From Erysipelotrichaceae bacterium (GTDB lineage: Bacteria; Bacillota_I; Bacilli_A; Erysipelotrichales; Erysipelotrichaceae), in the NCBI GenBank assembly GCA_016302195.1, contig JAEDOA010000027.1:1-14301 (forward strand): 14,301 nucleotides of DNA, read 5' to 3'. Both the position numbers and the translations under genes were made by a program. The stretch's first letter is position 1; every line of letters begins with the position of its first letter. Under the pieces are notes generated by a model, which saw only the letters and a program-made list of their open reading frames with translations, did no database searches and was not told the DNA's origin. Positions 6,351-14,301 of the stretch are shown one piece after another.

Positions 6351-9300
6351 CTAAAATAATGATAATTGATTTTCATCATTTAATCCATCTAAAACACCGA
6401 TTTTTTCCATAAATGCTAATTGAGTATTATTGACTTGTGTTCTTTTCATAATATCCTCTTTTGAAATAAATGGACAGATATCTCTTTGTTGAACGATTGA
6501 ATAGGCTACAGCACTTCCTAAACCGTCAATAGAATTAAAGGAAGGAATAATTCCATATTCATCATCAGGATCTATAATGAAATTAATTGCTTGAGATTTC
6601 TGTAAAGATATATTTGTAAAATGATATCCTCTTAAATACATCTCTAAGGCAATTTCTAAAACTGTTTCTAGATCTTCTTCTTTTTTACTAATTTTCTCGT
6701 TAGAAGCCATTTTAGTCTGTATTTGAGTTAATCTTTCATAAACTGCATCTACGCCCTTAATCATAGTTTCAATATCATAGGCGTCACATCTTATAGAAAA
6801 GAATACCGCATAATAAGCAGCTGGACAATGAACTTTGTACCAGCCTACTCTAACCGCATTCATGGCATATGCTACCGCATGGGCTTTAGGGAACATATAT
6901 TTTATCAATTGACAGGAATTAATATACCAGTCTGGTACATTATGTTTTTGCATTTCTTCAATCCATTCTGCTGTTAATCCTTTGCCTTTTCTTACTTTTT
7001 CCATGATTTGGAAAGACATTTTTTTATCCATGCCCTTGCTAATCAAGTAAGTCATAATATCGTCACGACAACTTATAACCTCAGAGATTGAACAGATACC
7101 CTTATCGACAAGAACTTCAGCATTATTAGTCCAAACATCTGTACCATGGGTAACACCTTCAAAGGCAACTAATTCATTGAATGTTTTTGGTTGTGTTTTA
7201 GCTAATATTCTTCGGTTATTGTGAGTGCCGAATTCTGGTAAACCGGCTGCCCCGTTTTTTTCATGATAATAACCTTTTGGATCAGAAATATTCAATGAAT
7301 CAATACTATAGAATAATTTGTATACTTCAGGATCGCTCATAGGAACATCCTTGTAGTGATGTCCTGAGAATTGTGACAGCATTCTGATACTTGTAGGATC
7401 GACATGTGCTAATATATCAAGTTTTAAAATATTATCATGTAAATCAGCAAAAGCAAAATGGGTCGTTAACCAATCTGAAAACGGATTGTTGGCAGGGTAT
7501 TGAATTGGAGTAAAATCATGTACTTCATTTTCCTTAGGTATAACTACAATGCCTCCTGGATGTTGACCTGTAGTTCTTTTTACACCTTCGCACATTTTTG
7601 ATAATACTTCACTATATGCTTTCGAAAAATAAGGTCTTTCGATTTCCTCACAATATCCTTTAACATAACCATAGGCAGTTTTTTGGGCAACTGTGCCAAT
7701 AGTTCCAGCTCGATAAGAATAATCTGCACCGAAAATATCTTTTATCTGCTGCATTGCTTTTCCCTGATATTCGGCCGAAAAGTTCAAATCAATATCAGGT
7801 ACTTTATCTCCATTAAATCCTAAGAAGGTCTCAAATGGAATATTATGTCCATTACGGTTCATTTCTGTATTGCATTTTGGGCATTTTTTTACAGGTAAAT
7901 CAAAACCATTGGCGTATTGGTTATCTTCAAAAAATTCTGAATGCTTGCATTTTGGACAAACATAATGAGGAACTAATGGATTAACTTCAGTTATATTGGC
8001 CATTGTAGCGATAAATGAACTTCCGACAGATCCTCTTGAACCTACTGGATATCCATCAGCATCTGACTGTTTAACTAGTAAATAAGCTATATAATACTGG
8101 ACTGAGAAACCATTTGTTATTACGCTATTTAGTTCTTTTTCAATTCTATCGCTAACGATTTTTGGTAAAGGATCACCATAAATTTGATGAGCTGTTTTAT
8201 ATATTTCTTCAGTCAATATATTTTCACATCCCTCTATCTTTGGGGTATGCAGCTCTTGAGCAATAGGGTACTCTTTGTTAATTAAATCAGCAATATAATT
8301 TGTATTGTCTATAACAAATTCTTCTGCTCGATTTGTCCATTTAAACTCATCAAGAAGCTGTTGAGTTGTCATTAGATGGCATTTTGGCGATACAAAGCTC
8401 TTTCTCTTTTCTTTGGAATATGGATATAAAGGATGTCTAATACCACCTATCCTTTTTCCCATTATGTAGATATCTCTAGCTATATTCTGATATGGATAAG
8501 TGTAGTAGCAATTACTGCTGGCAATTACTTTTTTACTTAAACTATCAGCTGTAGCTATAATATCATTTAATACCTGTTTTATTCTCTCTCTATTTACAGA
8601 AGAGCCTACTTCAATTAAATTGTCGTAGTTATCTAATGGTTCAAGCTCAATATAATCATAGAATTCCATGCATTTTTTTAAATCAGCCATACTCCTATTT
8701 AAAGCTATTTCAAATAATTGTGAATACTGATCACAGGAACCAACTAAAAGATGCTCTCTTCTCTTTTCTATTTCACTACGATAAATTCGTGGTTCTGCGG
8801 CCACTTCATTATCTATTTTTTTAGCATTTTCTTTAGCAAAATATGTTAAGTATTTTGTATGGCTTAACGATACTATTTCATATATAGCCTTAATACCAGC
8901 CATATCTTTTGCTAGTAAAGTAACAGAATATGGTCTGGCTTTTTTAATAATATCTAGCGGCTGATTATTCTGCAAACTATTAAAAGTCATCTGTTCAAAA
9001 TCATCTATATCTTTAAACATTTTTACAAGTACATTAGCAAGTACTTCGGCATCATAATCTCCTCTATGTGCAGTTTCCTCATCATAGTCAACCCCATAGT
9101 ATTTTGCGATTATTCCTAAACGATAATATTTACGGTTTTTAACAATAATTCTTGCTAAATTCAATGTATCAAGACAAACATTAGTCAATGGTTCTCGATT
9201 AATTTCGGCTAATTTTTCATTAATAAAATTAAAGTCAAAATCTGCATTATGCGCAACTAAAACACTACCTGAAATAAAATCAAGAATAGTATCTATAGCC

Positions 9301-10658
9301 TGTTCAAAAGGTAAAGCATCTTCTAACATTTCATTTGTTATATTGGTCTTATTAACGATAAAAGCTGGTAGTTTAACAGGTGGCTTAATAAATAACTGTA
9401 ATCTTTCATCAGTAATTCGATTATTTTCAACTATTACGGCACCAAATTCAATGATATGATCATATTTCACTGACAATCCAGTTGTTTCCAAGTCAAAGAC
9501 GCAATATCTCTGATTTTTCATTAATTGATCATTAGGATTATAGACAATATTTAATTTATCATCTACCATCTTTACATCTATACCATATATTACTTTAAAA
9601 TCATTCTGCTTGTCTTTACTATCAATTGCTAAGTGAGCTTGCTGAGCCAGCGGATAAGCTTGAACAACACAATTATCTGTGATTGCGATTGCTCTCTGAT
9701 TAAATTTGTAAGCTTGATTAACTAATTGTTTCGTTTCACTTACTCCATCATATTCACTTCTATTAGTATGACAATGTAATTCGACATGTTTTTTTCCAGG
9801 ATAATTATCTTCAAGGATAAATGGATCATTATCAATTTCTTCTATCTTATCCAATTGAAAAACATCACAGTTATCGTAACTATCATATTGCACTTTTCCA
9901 TATATCTTTACTATCATTCCTTCATAAACAGATAAGCTTACCAGTTCACTAGCATTATCGCTTTTGAATCTCTTTACATAAATTGCATCTAAAAAATCAC
10001 TTACAACAAATGATTCAATTTCAAATTGCTTGCCCGTTTTACTGCTTTTACCACTTCGTGAAGTGATAGAAAAGACTTTACCGATACAGCTAACTTTTTG
10101 GTCGTTGCTTGCTAATTTATCCATAGTAACAAAAGGATAATCTGCCTCATTTGTAAAACTTGTTCTTTGTTTTGCTGTTTTTTTAACTGTTGAAACTACA
10201 TTAGAGCTATATATTACATCATTGTTTAATGCAATATTGGTTTTCTTTTGAGTAATCTTTTTATTAATACCTATTTGGGCTAAAAAAAGAGCAATTTCAT
10301 GAACCAATTCAATATCTGCATCTATTTCAATGTGATCATCAAATACAATTGGTATTAATTGTTTATCAATCTTATGCAACTTTAAAAAGTAATTTAAATA
10401 ACTAATCAATAATGAGGTATTAATACCTGTATTATTTGTTACAGTAAAAATCAGCTTTACTTCCATAGAAAGATATTGCTGTAATTTATTAGTTAATTCA
10501 TCAATTAATGATATATCAATATAGTCCTTTGTTAATACTTTAATGGAAAGATAGTTTTTATTTGGATGTAATTGAGGACGCATAAAAGTACACTTTTCAA
10601 AAACTGAAAAGCATTCCTTGCTCAATTTCAGCATATTTAAAAGTTCAGTATTATCCAT
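6351..10658 (-). CDS. polC: DNA polymerase III alpha subunit, PolC type
   Basis: PolC is the replicative polymerase of Bacillota and Mollicutes and carries its own proofreading exonuclease. The 1435 residues match the Bacillus length. After an N-terminal domain comes an OB fold (about 187-275), then the PHP domain starting at HVELHCHT (291-298). The DEDDh exonuclease is inserted in it: FDLETTG (388-394), HNADFDF (470-476) and HRGDYDA (531-537). PHP resumes near 575. DGYPVGSRGSVGSS (868-881), a zinc knuckle (Cys901, 904, 926, 929) and catalytic PDIDLNFS with Asp955 and Asp957 define the palm. The clamp-binding QLSLF is the C-terminus. PHP metal-site residues look altered: Asn329 where TDH is expected and Tyr718 at the GNVHY position. 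The exonuclease residues are intact. The ATG follows the rnc stop codon with no gap. Identity is beyond doubt. Confidence 0.98.
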   Translation of the reverse strand: MDNTELLNMLKLSKECFSVFEKCTFMRPQLHPNKNYLSIKVLTKDYIDISLIDELTNKLQQYLSMEVKLIFTVTNNTGINTSLLISYLNYFLKLHKIDKQLIPIVFDDHIEIDADIELVHEIALFLAQIGINKKITQKKTNIALNNDVIYSSNVVSTVKKTAKQRTSFTNEADYPFVTMDKLASNDQKVSCIGKVFSITSRSGKSSKTGKQFEIESFVVSDFLDAIYVKRFKSDNASELVSLSVYEGMIVKIYGKVQYDSYDNCDVFQLDKIEEIDNDPFILEDNYPGKKHVELHCHTNRSEYDGVSETKQLVNQAYKFNQRAIAITDNCVVQAYPLAQQAHLAIDSKDKQNDFKVIYGIDVKMVDDKLNIVYNPNDQLMKNQRYCVFDLETTGLSVKYDHIIEFGAVIVENNRITDERLQLFIKPPVKLPAFIVNKTNITNEMLEDALPFEQAIDTILDFISGSVLVAHNADFDFNFINEKLAEINREPLTNVCLDTLNLARIIVKNRKYYRLGIIAKYYGVDYDEETAHRGDYDAEVLANVLVKMFKDIDDFEQMTFNSLQNNQPLDIIKKARPYSVTLLAKDMAGIKAIYEIVSLSHTKYLTYFAKENAKKIDNEVAAEPRIYRSEIEKRREHLLVGSCDQYSQLFEIALNRSMADLKKCMEFYDYIELEPLDNYDNLIEVGSSVNRERIKQVLNDIIATADSLSKKVIASSNCYYTYPYQNIARDIYIMGKRIGGIRHPLYPYSKEKRKSFVSPKCHLMTTQQLLDEFKWTNRAEEFVIDNTNYIADLINKEYPIAQELHTPKIEGCENILTEEIYKTAHQIYGDPLPKIVSDRIEKELNSVITNGFSVQYYIAYLLVKQSDADGYPVGSRGSVGSSFIATMANITEVNPLVPHYVCPKCKHSEFFEDNQYANGFDLPVKKCPKCNTEMNRNGHNIPFETFLGFNGDKVPDIDLNFSAEYQGKAMQQIKDIFGADYSYRAGTIGTVAQKTAYGYVKGYCEEIERPYFSKAYSEVLSKMCEGVKRTTGQHPGGIVVIPKENEVHDFTPIQYPANNPFSDWLTTHFAFADLHDNILKLDILAHVDPTSIRMLSQFSGHHYKDVPMSDPEVYKLFYSIDSLNISDPKGYYHEKNGAAGLPEFGTHNNRRILAKTQPKTFNELVAFEGVTHGTDVWTNNAEVLVDKGICSISEVISCRDDIMTYLISKGMDKKMSFQIMEKVRKGKGLTAEWIEEMQKHNVPDWYINSCQLIKYMFPKAHAVAYAMNAVRVGWYKVHCPAAYYAVFFSIRCDAYDIETMIKGVDAVYERLTQIQTKMASNEKISKKEEDLETVLEIALEMYLRGYHFTNISLQKSQAINFIIDPDDEYGIIPSFNSIDGLGSAVAYSIVQQRDICPFISKEDIMKRTQVNNTQLAFMEKIGVLDGLNDENQLSLF

Positions 10659-11339
10659 TTATTTCACCAACTTTCCTAAAGCTTCCTTAGCAGCAAGTTG
10701 TTCGGCTTTCTTTTTTGTATGTTCTATACCTGTTCCTAATAATACATTATCTAAATATACACCTATTTCAAACTGTGGCTCATTTGATGGACCTGTTTCC
10801 CTCAATAAAGTATATTGAAGTACTTTTCGACTATCAGATTGGACGTACTCCTGTAATCTTGTCTTATAATCAACTACCCCAGTCAACTCGGGATGATCTA
10901 CTATATCAATGGTATTCTCTAAAATTTTTTTAACATCATCATAGCCATTTGATAAATATAAGGCGCCAATAAAAGATTCAAAGATATCTGCTAATAAACT
11001 ATTACGTTCTCTTGCATTATTCTTTTCTTCTCCAACACCCAATCTAATATATTTTGCTAAACCTAATTTTCTATTAAACTGTGCTAATGATTTTTCACAT
11101 ACTAATTGAGCTCGCATAGTAGTCATTTTTCCTTCTGAGATAGCAGGAACATGATTAAACAGTTTCTCACTTACCCATAATTCTACTACGGCATCACCCA
11201 TAAATTCTAATCGTTCATAACAATTATTTAAGCTTTTTGTTTCATTTAAATATGAGGCATGAGTAAAAGCGTCTTCCATTAATTTTTTATTTTTAACTTC
11301 AATTTGATAATTATCACTTAAAAAACTATAAATACTCAT
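10659..11339 (-). CDS. rnc: Ribonuclease III
   Basis: RNase III cuts double-stranded RNA, processing 16S and 23S rRNA precursors and some mRNAs. The 226-residue product has the full two-domain form. The nuclease domain shows YERLEFMGDAVVEL (41-54) with Glu42, Glu45 and Asp49, and the second metal site LLADIFESFIGALYL with Asp118 and Glu121. A dsRNA-binding domain (about 155-224) contains DYKTRLQEYVQ, the GPSNEPQFEIGVYL strands and the KKKAEQLAAKEAL helix. The ATG is 6 nt after a perfect AGGAGG that overlaps the recG stop. The gene ends TAA directly before the polC ATG. In Bacillus rnc lies between acpA and smc; here it sits between recG and polC. The assignment is secure. Confidence 0.97.
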   Translation of the reverse strand: MSIYSFLSDNYQIEVKNKKLMEDAFTHASYLNETKSLNNCYERLEFMGDAVVELWVSEKLFNHVPAISEGKMTTMRAQLVCEKSLAQFNRKLGLAKYIRLGVGEEKNNARERNSLLADIFESFIGALYLSNGYDDVKKILENTIDIVDHPELTGVVDYKTRLQEYVQSDSRKVLQYTLLRETGPSNEPQFEIGVYLDNVLLGTGIEHTKKKAEQLAAKEALGKLVK

Positions 11340-11349
11340 AACTAACCTC

Positions 11350-13341
11350 CTATATCATCGAAAAATCATCATTTGATACATATCTGTTTACATAAGCTAA
11401 TAAAGATGGATAATGTTCTATCTCTTTAATTATAACATTAGAATCTTTCTGACTATCAATTAATAATTGATTATCTTCAATAAGATTTCCAAATTTGAAA
11501 GCAGGTAAACCCGATTGCTTTGTACCAAGTAAATCACCAGGACCTCTTGTTTTCATGTCATAGTAGGATATTTTAAAGCCATCGCTATTATCGCATAAAA
11601 ACTGTAAACGATTAATGCTGTCATCAGACAAATCAGATGTCAAAAAATAACAATATCCTTCTTTTGTTCCTCTTGCTACTCTACCACGTAATTGATGAAG
11701 TTGGGCCAAACCAAAACGATTTGAATCATAAATAACCATGATATTAGCATTTTTAACATCGATACCCACCTCTATGATAATTGTGCATACTAATATATCG
11801 ATATCACCTTTGGCAAAATCATTAATAATTCTTGTTTTTTCATCGTTTGATAATTGACCATGTAATAAAGCTACTTTATAACGATTTGAAAAATAGTCTC
11901 TTAATTTTTGATAAGTTTCTAATACATTTCTACTTAGGCCATTACTTTGATCGACTAATGGACAAACAACATACATTTGATTATCTTGAAGCAATTGCTC
12001 TATTTCCTCTCTGATATTATAAAAACCATTTTCTTTAATTAGTTTACTATGAATAACCTTTTTAGAATTATAGACATCTGAAATGGTTGATACATCCAAA
12101 TCACCATAGATACTTACAGCTAATGTACGTGGAATTGGAGTAGCTGACATCATTATGATGTCGCAATACTGTCCTTTTAACATTAAAGCTTTTCTTTGAT
12201 TTACTCCAAAACGATGTTGTTCGTCAATAACAGCAAGTGATAATTGATTGAAAATAACTGCCTGCTGAAATAAGGCATGTGTACCGAAAATAAAATAAAC
12301 ACTGCCGTCCTTTATTTTTTCTAAAATGATTTTCTTTTCGCTATCATTCACTGAAGCAGTAAGCAAAATTGACTGATCTTTTAATTCTGGAAAGAAGTTA
12401 ACGAAATTATTATAGTGTTGCCTTGCTAATATATCGGTAGGTGCCATTAGGCAGCTTTGTTTTTTATCACTGCTTACCGCAAGCATGGCGATAAAGCTGA
12501 CAATTGTTTTACCGCTACCGACATCACCTTGAATTAGCCTATTTGTCTGATGGTTGCTTTGTAAATCTTCTATTATTTCTCTTATTACGTTTTTTTGCGA
12601 ATTTGTTAATTGAAATGGTATTTGCTTTATATATTTTTTTAAATAATTGAAATCAATTTTCTTAGAAAAGTTACAATTTTCAATTTTGTTTAGTTTTTTG
12701 CGATAGGCCATTAGTAAATTAAACAAGAAAAACTCTTCATATTTCATTGTTTTAATTGCTTCTGTTAATTTATTTAAGCTTTCAGGTTGATGTAATTGTT
12801 TTATGGCTTCTTTTCTATCTAATAATCCATATTTATCAATTAATGATTGAGGTAAATAATTCTCTACTTTTTCAACATTTTCCTTAAGGACATCATCAAC
12901 TAATTGTCTATACCACTTGTCATTTATTAAATTCTTCAATTGATATACAGGCTTTATTCCTAATTGTTGGTTTAAATCTTGATAATTGATTTTAGTTGCT
13001 AAGATCTTATTTGAACCCTGATATTTACCTATTATTGTAATTTTTTGCGATGGCTTTAATTTAAGTAGCCATTTTTGATTAAAAGCAGAAATACTAAAAT
13101 TTAAATTATCGATTGATGCGTCAAAATATACTACACACTTATTTCCTTTAAAAAATGAAATCTTAGGTAAATGAATTACTGTTGCTGATACAATTATATC
13201 GCTGTTTTGTTTCCATTGCTCAAATGGCAAAAACTCGATATTTTCATACCGAGTTGGAAAATTCATTAAAATATCATTTGCAGTATTTAAGTTCAACTGC
13301 TTTAAGCATTGTGCTCTTTTTTCACTTATTCTAATTGTCAT
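11350..13341 (-). CDS. recG: ATP-dependent DNA helicase RecG
   Basis: RecG reverses stalled forks and branch-migrates Holliday junctions and R- or D-loops. The 663-residue protein has an N-terminal wedge/OB domain (about 1-125, with DILMNFPTRYENI), then helicase motifs: GDVGSGKT (272-279), DEQHRFG (373-379), SATPIPRT (399-406), LHGQL (493-497), IIEVGIDVKNA (522-532), QLHQLRGRVARG (547-558) and the TRG hairpin TRGPGDLLGTKQSG (598-611). The extreme N-terminus is about ten residues shorter than in Bacillus and lacks the usual KGVG/KGIG hairpin motif. This start is forced, because an in-frame TAG lies at 13351-13353. There is no proper ribosome site; only 4 nt separate it from the fakA stop, so translation probably depends on reinitiation. 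Its place after fakA and before rnc recalls Bacillus with genes removed. The family is certain. Confidence 0.97.
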   Translation of the reverse strand: MTIRISEKRAQCLKQLNLNTANDILMNFPTRYENIEFLPFEQWKQNSDIIVSATVIHLPKISFFKGNKCVVYFDASIDNLNFSISAFNQKWLLKLKPSQKITIIGKYQGSNKILATKINYQDLNQQLGIKPVYQLKNLINDKWYRQLVDDVLKENVEKVENYLPQSLIDKYGLLDRKEAIKQLHQPESLNKLTEAIKTMKYEEFFLFNLLMAYRKKLNKIENCNFSKKIDFNYLKKYIKQIPFQLTNSQKNVIREIIEDLQSNHQTNRLIQGDVGSGKTIVSFIAMLAVSSDKKQSCLMAPTDILARQHYNNFVNFFPELKDQSILLTASVNDSEKKIILEKIKDGSVYFIFGTHALFQQAVIFNQLSLAVIDEQHRFGVNQRKALMLKGQYCDIIMMSATPIPRTLAVSIYGDLDVSTISDVYNSKKVIHSKLIKENGFYNIREEIEQLLQDNQMYVVCPLVDQSNGLSRNVLETYQKLRDYFSNRYKVALLHGQLSNDEKTRIINDFAKGDIDILVCTIIIEVGIDVKNANIMVIYDSNRFGLAQLHQLRGRVARGTKEGYCYFLTSDLSDDSINRLQFLCDNSDGFKISYYDMKTRGPGDLLGTKQSGLPAFKFGNLIEDNQLLIDSQKDSNVIIKEIEHYPSLLAYVNRYVSNDDFSMI

Positions 13342-13345
13342 CTTT

Positions 13346-14301
13346 CTATTCTAAACCGAAAATGAATTGATATAATGGTTGCTGGCCGTTAACAATTTCA
13401 CCTTCAATATCATAAGTATCTATTGCATAATTTAGTACTTCATTAGCAAGATCTTCATCAACTGTATCACCATAAATAATTGTGATAAAACAACAATCCT
13501 GACCAGCTATCATTTGATCTAGTAGTTTTTTACAAGTTGTCATTAAATCATTTGAAGAAGTAACTATTTCCTTTTCGTTAATGCCCATAAAGTCGTCTTT
13601 GTTAATTTGAATACCATTTACTGTTGTATCTTTAATAGCAGTAGTAACTGAACCAGACTTAATAGAATTAATTCCTTCTTGCATATTTAACAGGTTGTTT
13701 TCTAAGGTATCTTCAATATTGAAATTTATACATGCCGCAATTCCCTGTGGTATGCTCTTGGTAGGTAAAACAACAACTTTCTTTCCTTCAACAATATCTT
13801 TTGCCTGGTTTGCAGCTAAGATGATATTGGAATTATTTGGTAAGATAATAATATTTTCGGCATTAATCTTATCAATTAATTCAACAAAATCTTTAGTAGC
13901 AGGATTCATTGTTTGACCACCATTAATAACATATTCAACACCATAGTTATTAAACAGTTGTTTAACACCTTCACCAGTGCAAACAGTTATTAAACCATAT
14001 TTCTTCATTTCTTCTGCTTCATCTTCGAAATTTAATATTTCAGTAACTTCAGAAGCCAGATTTTGAATCTTAACTGTATTCATGATTCCAAAGCGTTGTG
14101 CTGTGCTAACAATTTCCCCTGGATTAACTGTATGGGCGTGAATTAAGACAGTATCTTTAACTCTTTTGATCTTAATATCAGTACAAGTTCTGCCCAATGA
14201 TTTTGTTAATTTTTCAACCTTAAATTCAACCTGATACAACTGGTTTAAATCAACCGAGATTTCAACACAATAACCGCTTTGTTGAGCCTGTAGTTTTTCT
14301 T
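13346..14301 (-). CDS. fakA: Fatty acid kinase FakA (YloV), 3' part only
   Basis: FakA phosphorylates fatty acids held by FakB carriers, so exogenous or recycled acyl chains can enter phospholipid synthesis through PlsX/PlsY. The window holds the last 317 codons. The frame is open to the window edge, so the N-terminal DhaL-type kinase domain lies outside; the TTG at 14239 is not the start. The first visible part has the family's GYC motif, then LIHAHTVNPGEI. The Cys and the His-x-His match residues I recall as zinc ligands in the S. aureus FakA middle domain. The C-terminal domain shows VCTGEGVKQLF, YVINGGQTMNPATKDF, ILPNNSNI, LPTKSIPQGIAA, KDDFMGI and the ending GQQPLYQFIFGLE, closely following Bacillus YloV. 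It lies 4 nt before recG. No FakB gene is in the window. Confidence 0.93.
   Translation of the reverse strand, partial: EKLQAQQSGYCVEISVDLNQLYQVEFKVEKLTKSLGRTCTDIKIKRVKDTVLIHAHTVNPGEIVSTAQRFGIMNTVKIQNLASEVTEILNFEDEAEEMKKYGLITVCTGEGVKQLFNNYGVEYVINGGQTMNPATKDFVELIDKINAENIIILPNNSNIILAANQAKDIVEGKKVVVLPTKSIPQGIAACINFNIEDTLENNLLNMQEGINSIKSGSVTTAIKDTTVNGIQINKDDFMGINEKEIVTSSNDLMTTCKKLLDQMIAGQDCCFITIIYGDTVDEDLANEVLNYAIDTYDIEGEIVNGQQPLYQFIFGLE

Noticed and set aside
6332..6379. Longer ugpQ form starting inside polC
   Set aside because: It adds 16 residues with no family match, while a good ribosome site sits directly before the ATG at 6331.
6351..10658. In-frame TGA read as Trp (Mollicutes code)
   Set aside because: All genes are full length without any in-frame TGA, and Trp is TGG where checked, so recoding is not shown.
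8636..14000. Plus-strand open frames opposite polC, rnc, recG and fakA
   Set aside because: All are under 90 codons, fully inside strongly conserved minus-strand genes, and show no family motif.
1..14301. Insertion sequence, prophage, CRISPR array, tRNA or rRNA
   Set aside because: No transposase or integrase, no regularly spaced repeats, and no tRNA- or rRNA-like segment was seen; intergenic space totals only a few hundred bases.

Overview
The window is a 14.3 kb stretch of AT-rich bacterial chromosome. Every supportable gene lies on the minus strand, so transcription runs from high to low coordinates. The replicase is PolC-type, with the exonuclease embedded in the PHP domain and a C-terminal QLSLF clamp motif. 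The rimP-nusA-rnpM(ylxR)-infB-rbfA cluster, fakA beside recG, and strong AGGAGG-type ribosome sites also point to a low-GC Gram-positive (Bacillota). The Asn/Lys-rich proteins and the reduced gene clusters suggest an Erysipelotrichales-like or Mollicutes-related lineage, but this placement is inference. All genes read through with the standard bacterial code, and Trp is TGG where I checked. None of the eleven visible stop codons is TGA (five TAA, six TAG).

Transcription unit 1 (14301 to about 5567) holds the 3' part of fakA (fatty acid kinase), then recG (fork-remodelling helicase), rnc (RNase III), polC (replicative polymerase) and ugpQ (cytosolic glycerophosphodiesterase). Gaps are 0 to 19 nt, and ugpQ ends in a clear rho-independent terminator whose stem contains its stop codon. 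Compared with the Bacillus arrangement as I know it, sdaA, fapR, plsX, fabD, fabG, acpP and smc are absent between or around these genes, and polC directly follows rnc.

Unit 2 (about 5566 to 4664) is a single predicted lipoprotein of unknown function. It has a 190-bp upstream region and a GAAA-loop hairpin downstream.

Unit 3 (about 4724 to 22) is rimP, nusA, rnpM, infB and rbfA. It carries ribosome assembly factors, a transcription elongation factor and translation initiation factor 2. The ylxQ gene (usually between rnpM and infB) and ylxP (usually between infB and rbfA) are missing. NusA has an unusual acidic, coiled-coil tail of about 200 residues.

For four genes (rbfA, infB, rimP, ugpQ) the longest open frame overextends the N-terminus, and the ribosome binding site places the start at a downstream ATG. 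I found no mobile element, CRISPR array, tRNA or rRNA. The window is mainly conserved housekeeping DNA. Its unusual parts are the lipoprotein island, the NusA tail, the degraded PHP metal site in PolC, the divergent RimP signature and the compressed gene order. I do not see a convincing new multi-gene system.
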